Shown: positions 32,413-32,575 of the stretch, one piece after another
Position numbering within the stretch: position 1 is the stretch's first letter
Layout: each line of letters opens with the position of its first letter
Origin: Streptomyces durocortorensis
Lineage (GTDB): Bacteria; Actinomycetota; Actinomycetes; Streptomycetales; Streptomycetaceae
Direction of reading: 5' to 3'
NCBI RefSeq assembly: GCF_016901035.1
Contig: NZ_JAFEUF010000043.1
Location: 1-32,575, forward strand
Length of the DNA stretch: 32,575 nt
Position numbers and translations under genes: made by a program
Notes under the pieces: generated by a model
What the model was told of the DNA's origin: nothing
The model's database searches: none
The model's input: the letters and a program-made list of their open reading frames with translations, nothing else

Positions 32413-32575
32413 GCCGGCGGAGTTCCCGTAGGCCGTACGACGAAGGGCCCCCCCCCCCCCCCCCGGGGGGGGGGCCGGGGGGGGGGGGGCCGCCCCCCCG
32501 CGCCAGCCCCATACTGGCCGGGAAGTGCCCGCTCAGCACGCGGGGCCAGACGCAGAACAACGCCCCACACCACAA
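32413..32575. other. terminal stretch with long C and G homopolymers
   Basis: After the transporter stop, CCCGTAGGCCG occurs twice (32406-32416 and 32425-32435). Then come C17 (32448-32464), G10, CC, G13 (32477-32489) and C7. Such runs are implausible even for Streptomyces and probably reflect a collapsed or mis-called terminator hairpin near a contig end. No gene is recognised here. Confidence 0.7.

Noticed and set aside
32448..32489. G-quadruplex regulatory element
   Set aside because: The unbroken C17/G13 runs at the end of the window are better explained as an artefact than as a functional structure.

Overview
The window is very GC-rich, uses GTG starts freely and has strong codon-position bias. 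Its gene set (an argCJBDR operon with linked argG and argH, MocR-type and HEAT-repeat proteins, a HelR homologue with a rifamycin-type promoter element) points to a Streptomyces or close relative. Identity was judged by reading protein families by eye; no database search was run.

Layout. 0-8 kb: 3-hydroxybutyryl-CoA dehydrogenase, a secreted family-10-like glycoside hydrolase, a DUF1918 protein, a divergent EamA transporter/MocR regulator pair whose start codons share one CATG, a histidine-phosphatase-fold protein lacking both catalytic histidines, a class-C-beta-lactamase-like serine hydrolase and a cyclophilin. 8-17 kb: a divergent DUF5997 / LysR-substrate-domain pair, a multi-pass membrane protein, a HEAT-repeat protein plus MerR-HEAT regulator behind a textbook MerR promoter with 19-bp spacing, a GPP34 (GOLPH3-like) protein, a frameshifted ankyrin/HEAT protein, a zinc-ribbon protein, and a frameshifted beta-propeller protein with an eight-cysteine loop that starts inside the argC promoter.

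17-27 kb: arginine biosynthesis. argC-argJ-argB-argD are translationally coupled by 4-bp overlaps and followed by argR. A convergent L,D-transpeptidase and a HEAT-repeat protein separate them from argG and argH. Together these genes convert N-acetylglutamate to ornithine (ArgB, ArgC, ArgD, ArgJ) and citrulline to arginine (ArgG, ArgH); argA and argF are not in the window. argC and argG have sigma70-like promoters with -10 boxes differing by one base, next to possible ArgR sites.

27-32.6 kb: an aldo/keto reductase, a HelR-like RNA-polymerase-recycling ATPase preceded by a palindrome resembling the rifamycin-associated element, and a TetR/DHA2-MFS operon with a palindromic operator over its promoter. 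The window ends in long C and G runs that look like sequence or assembly artefact. No tRNA, rRNA, CRISPR array, insertion sequence or prophage was seen. No gene-free stretch exceeds 300 bases; the longest is about 277 bases, between helR and the TetR gene.
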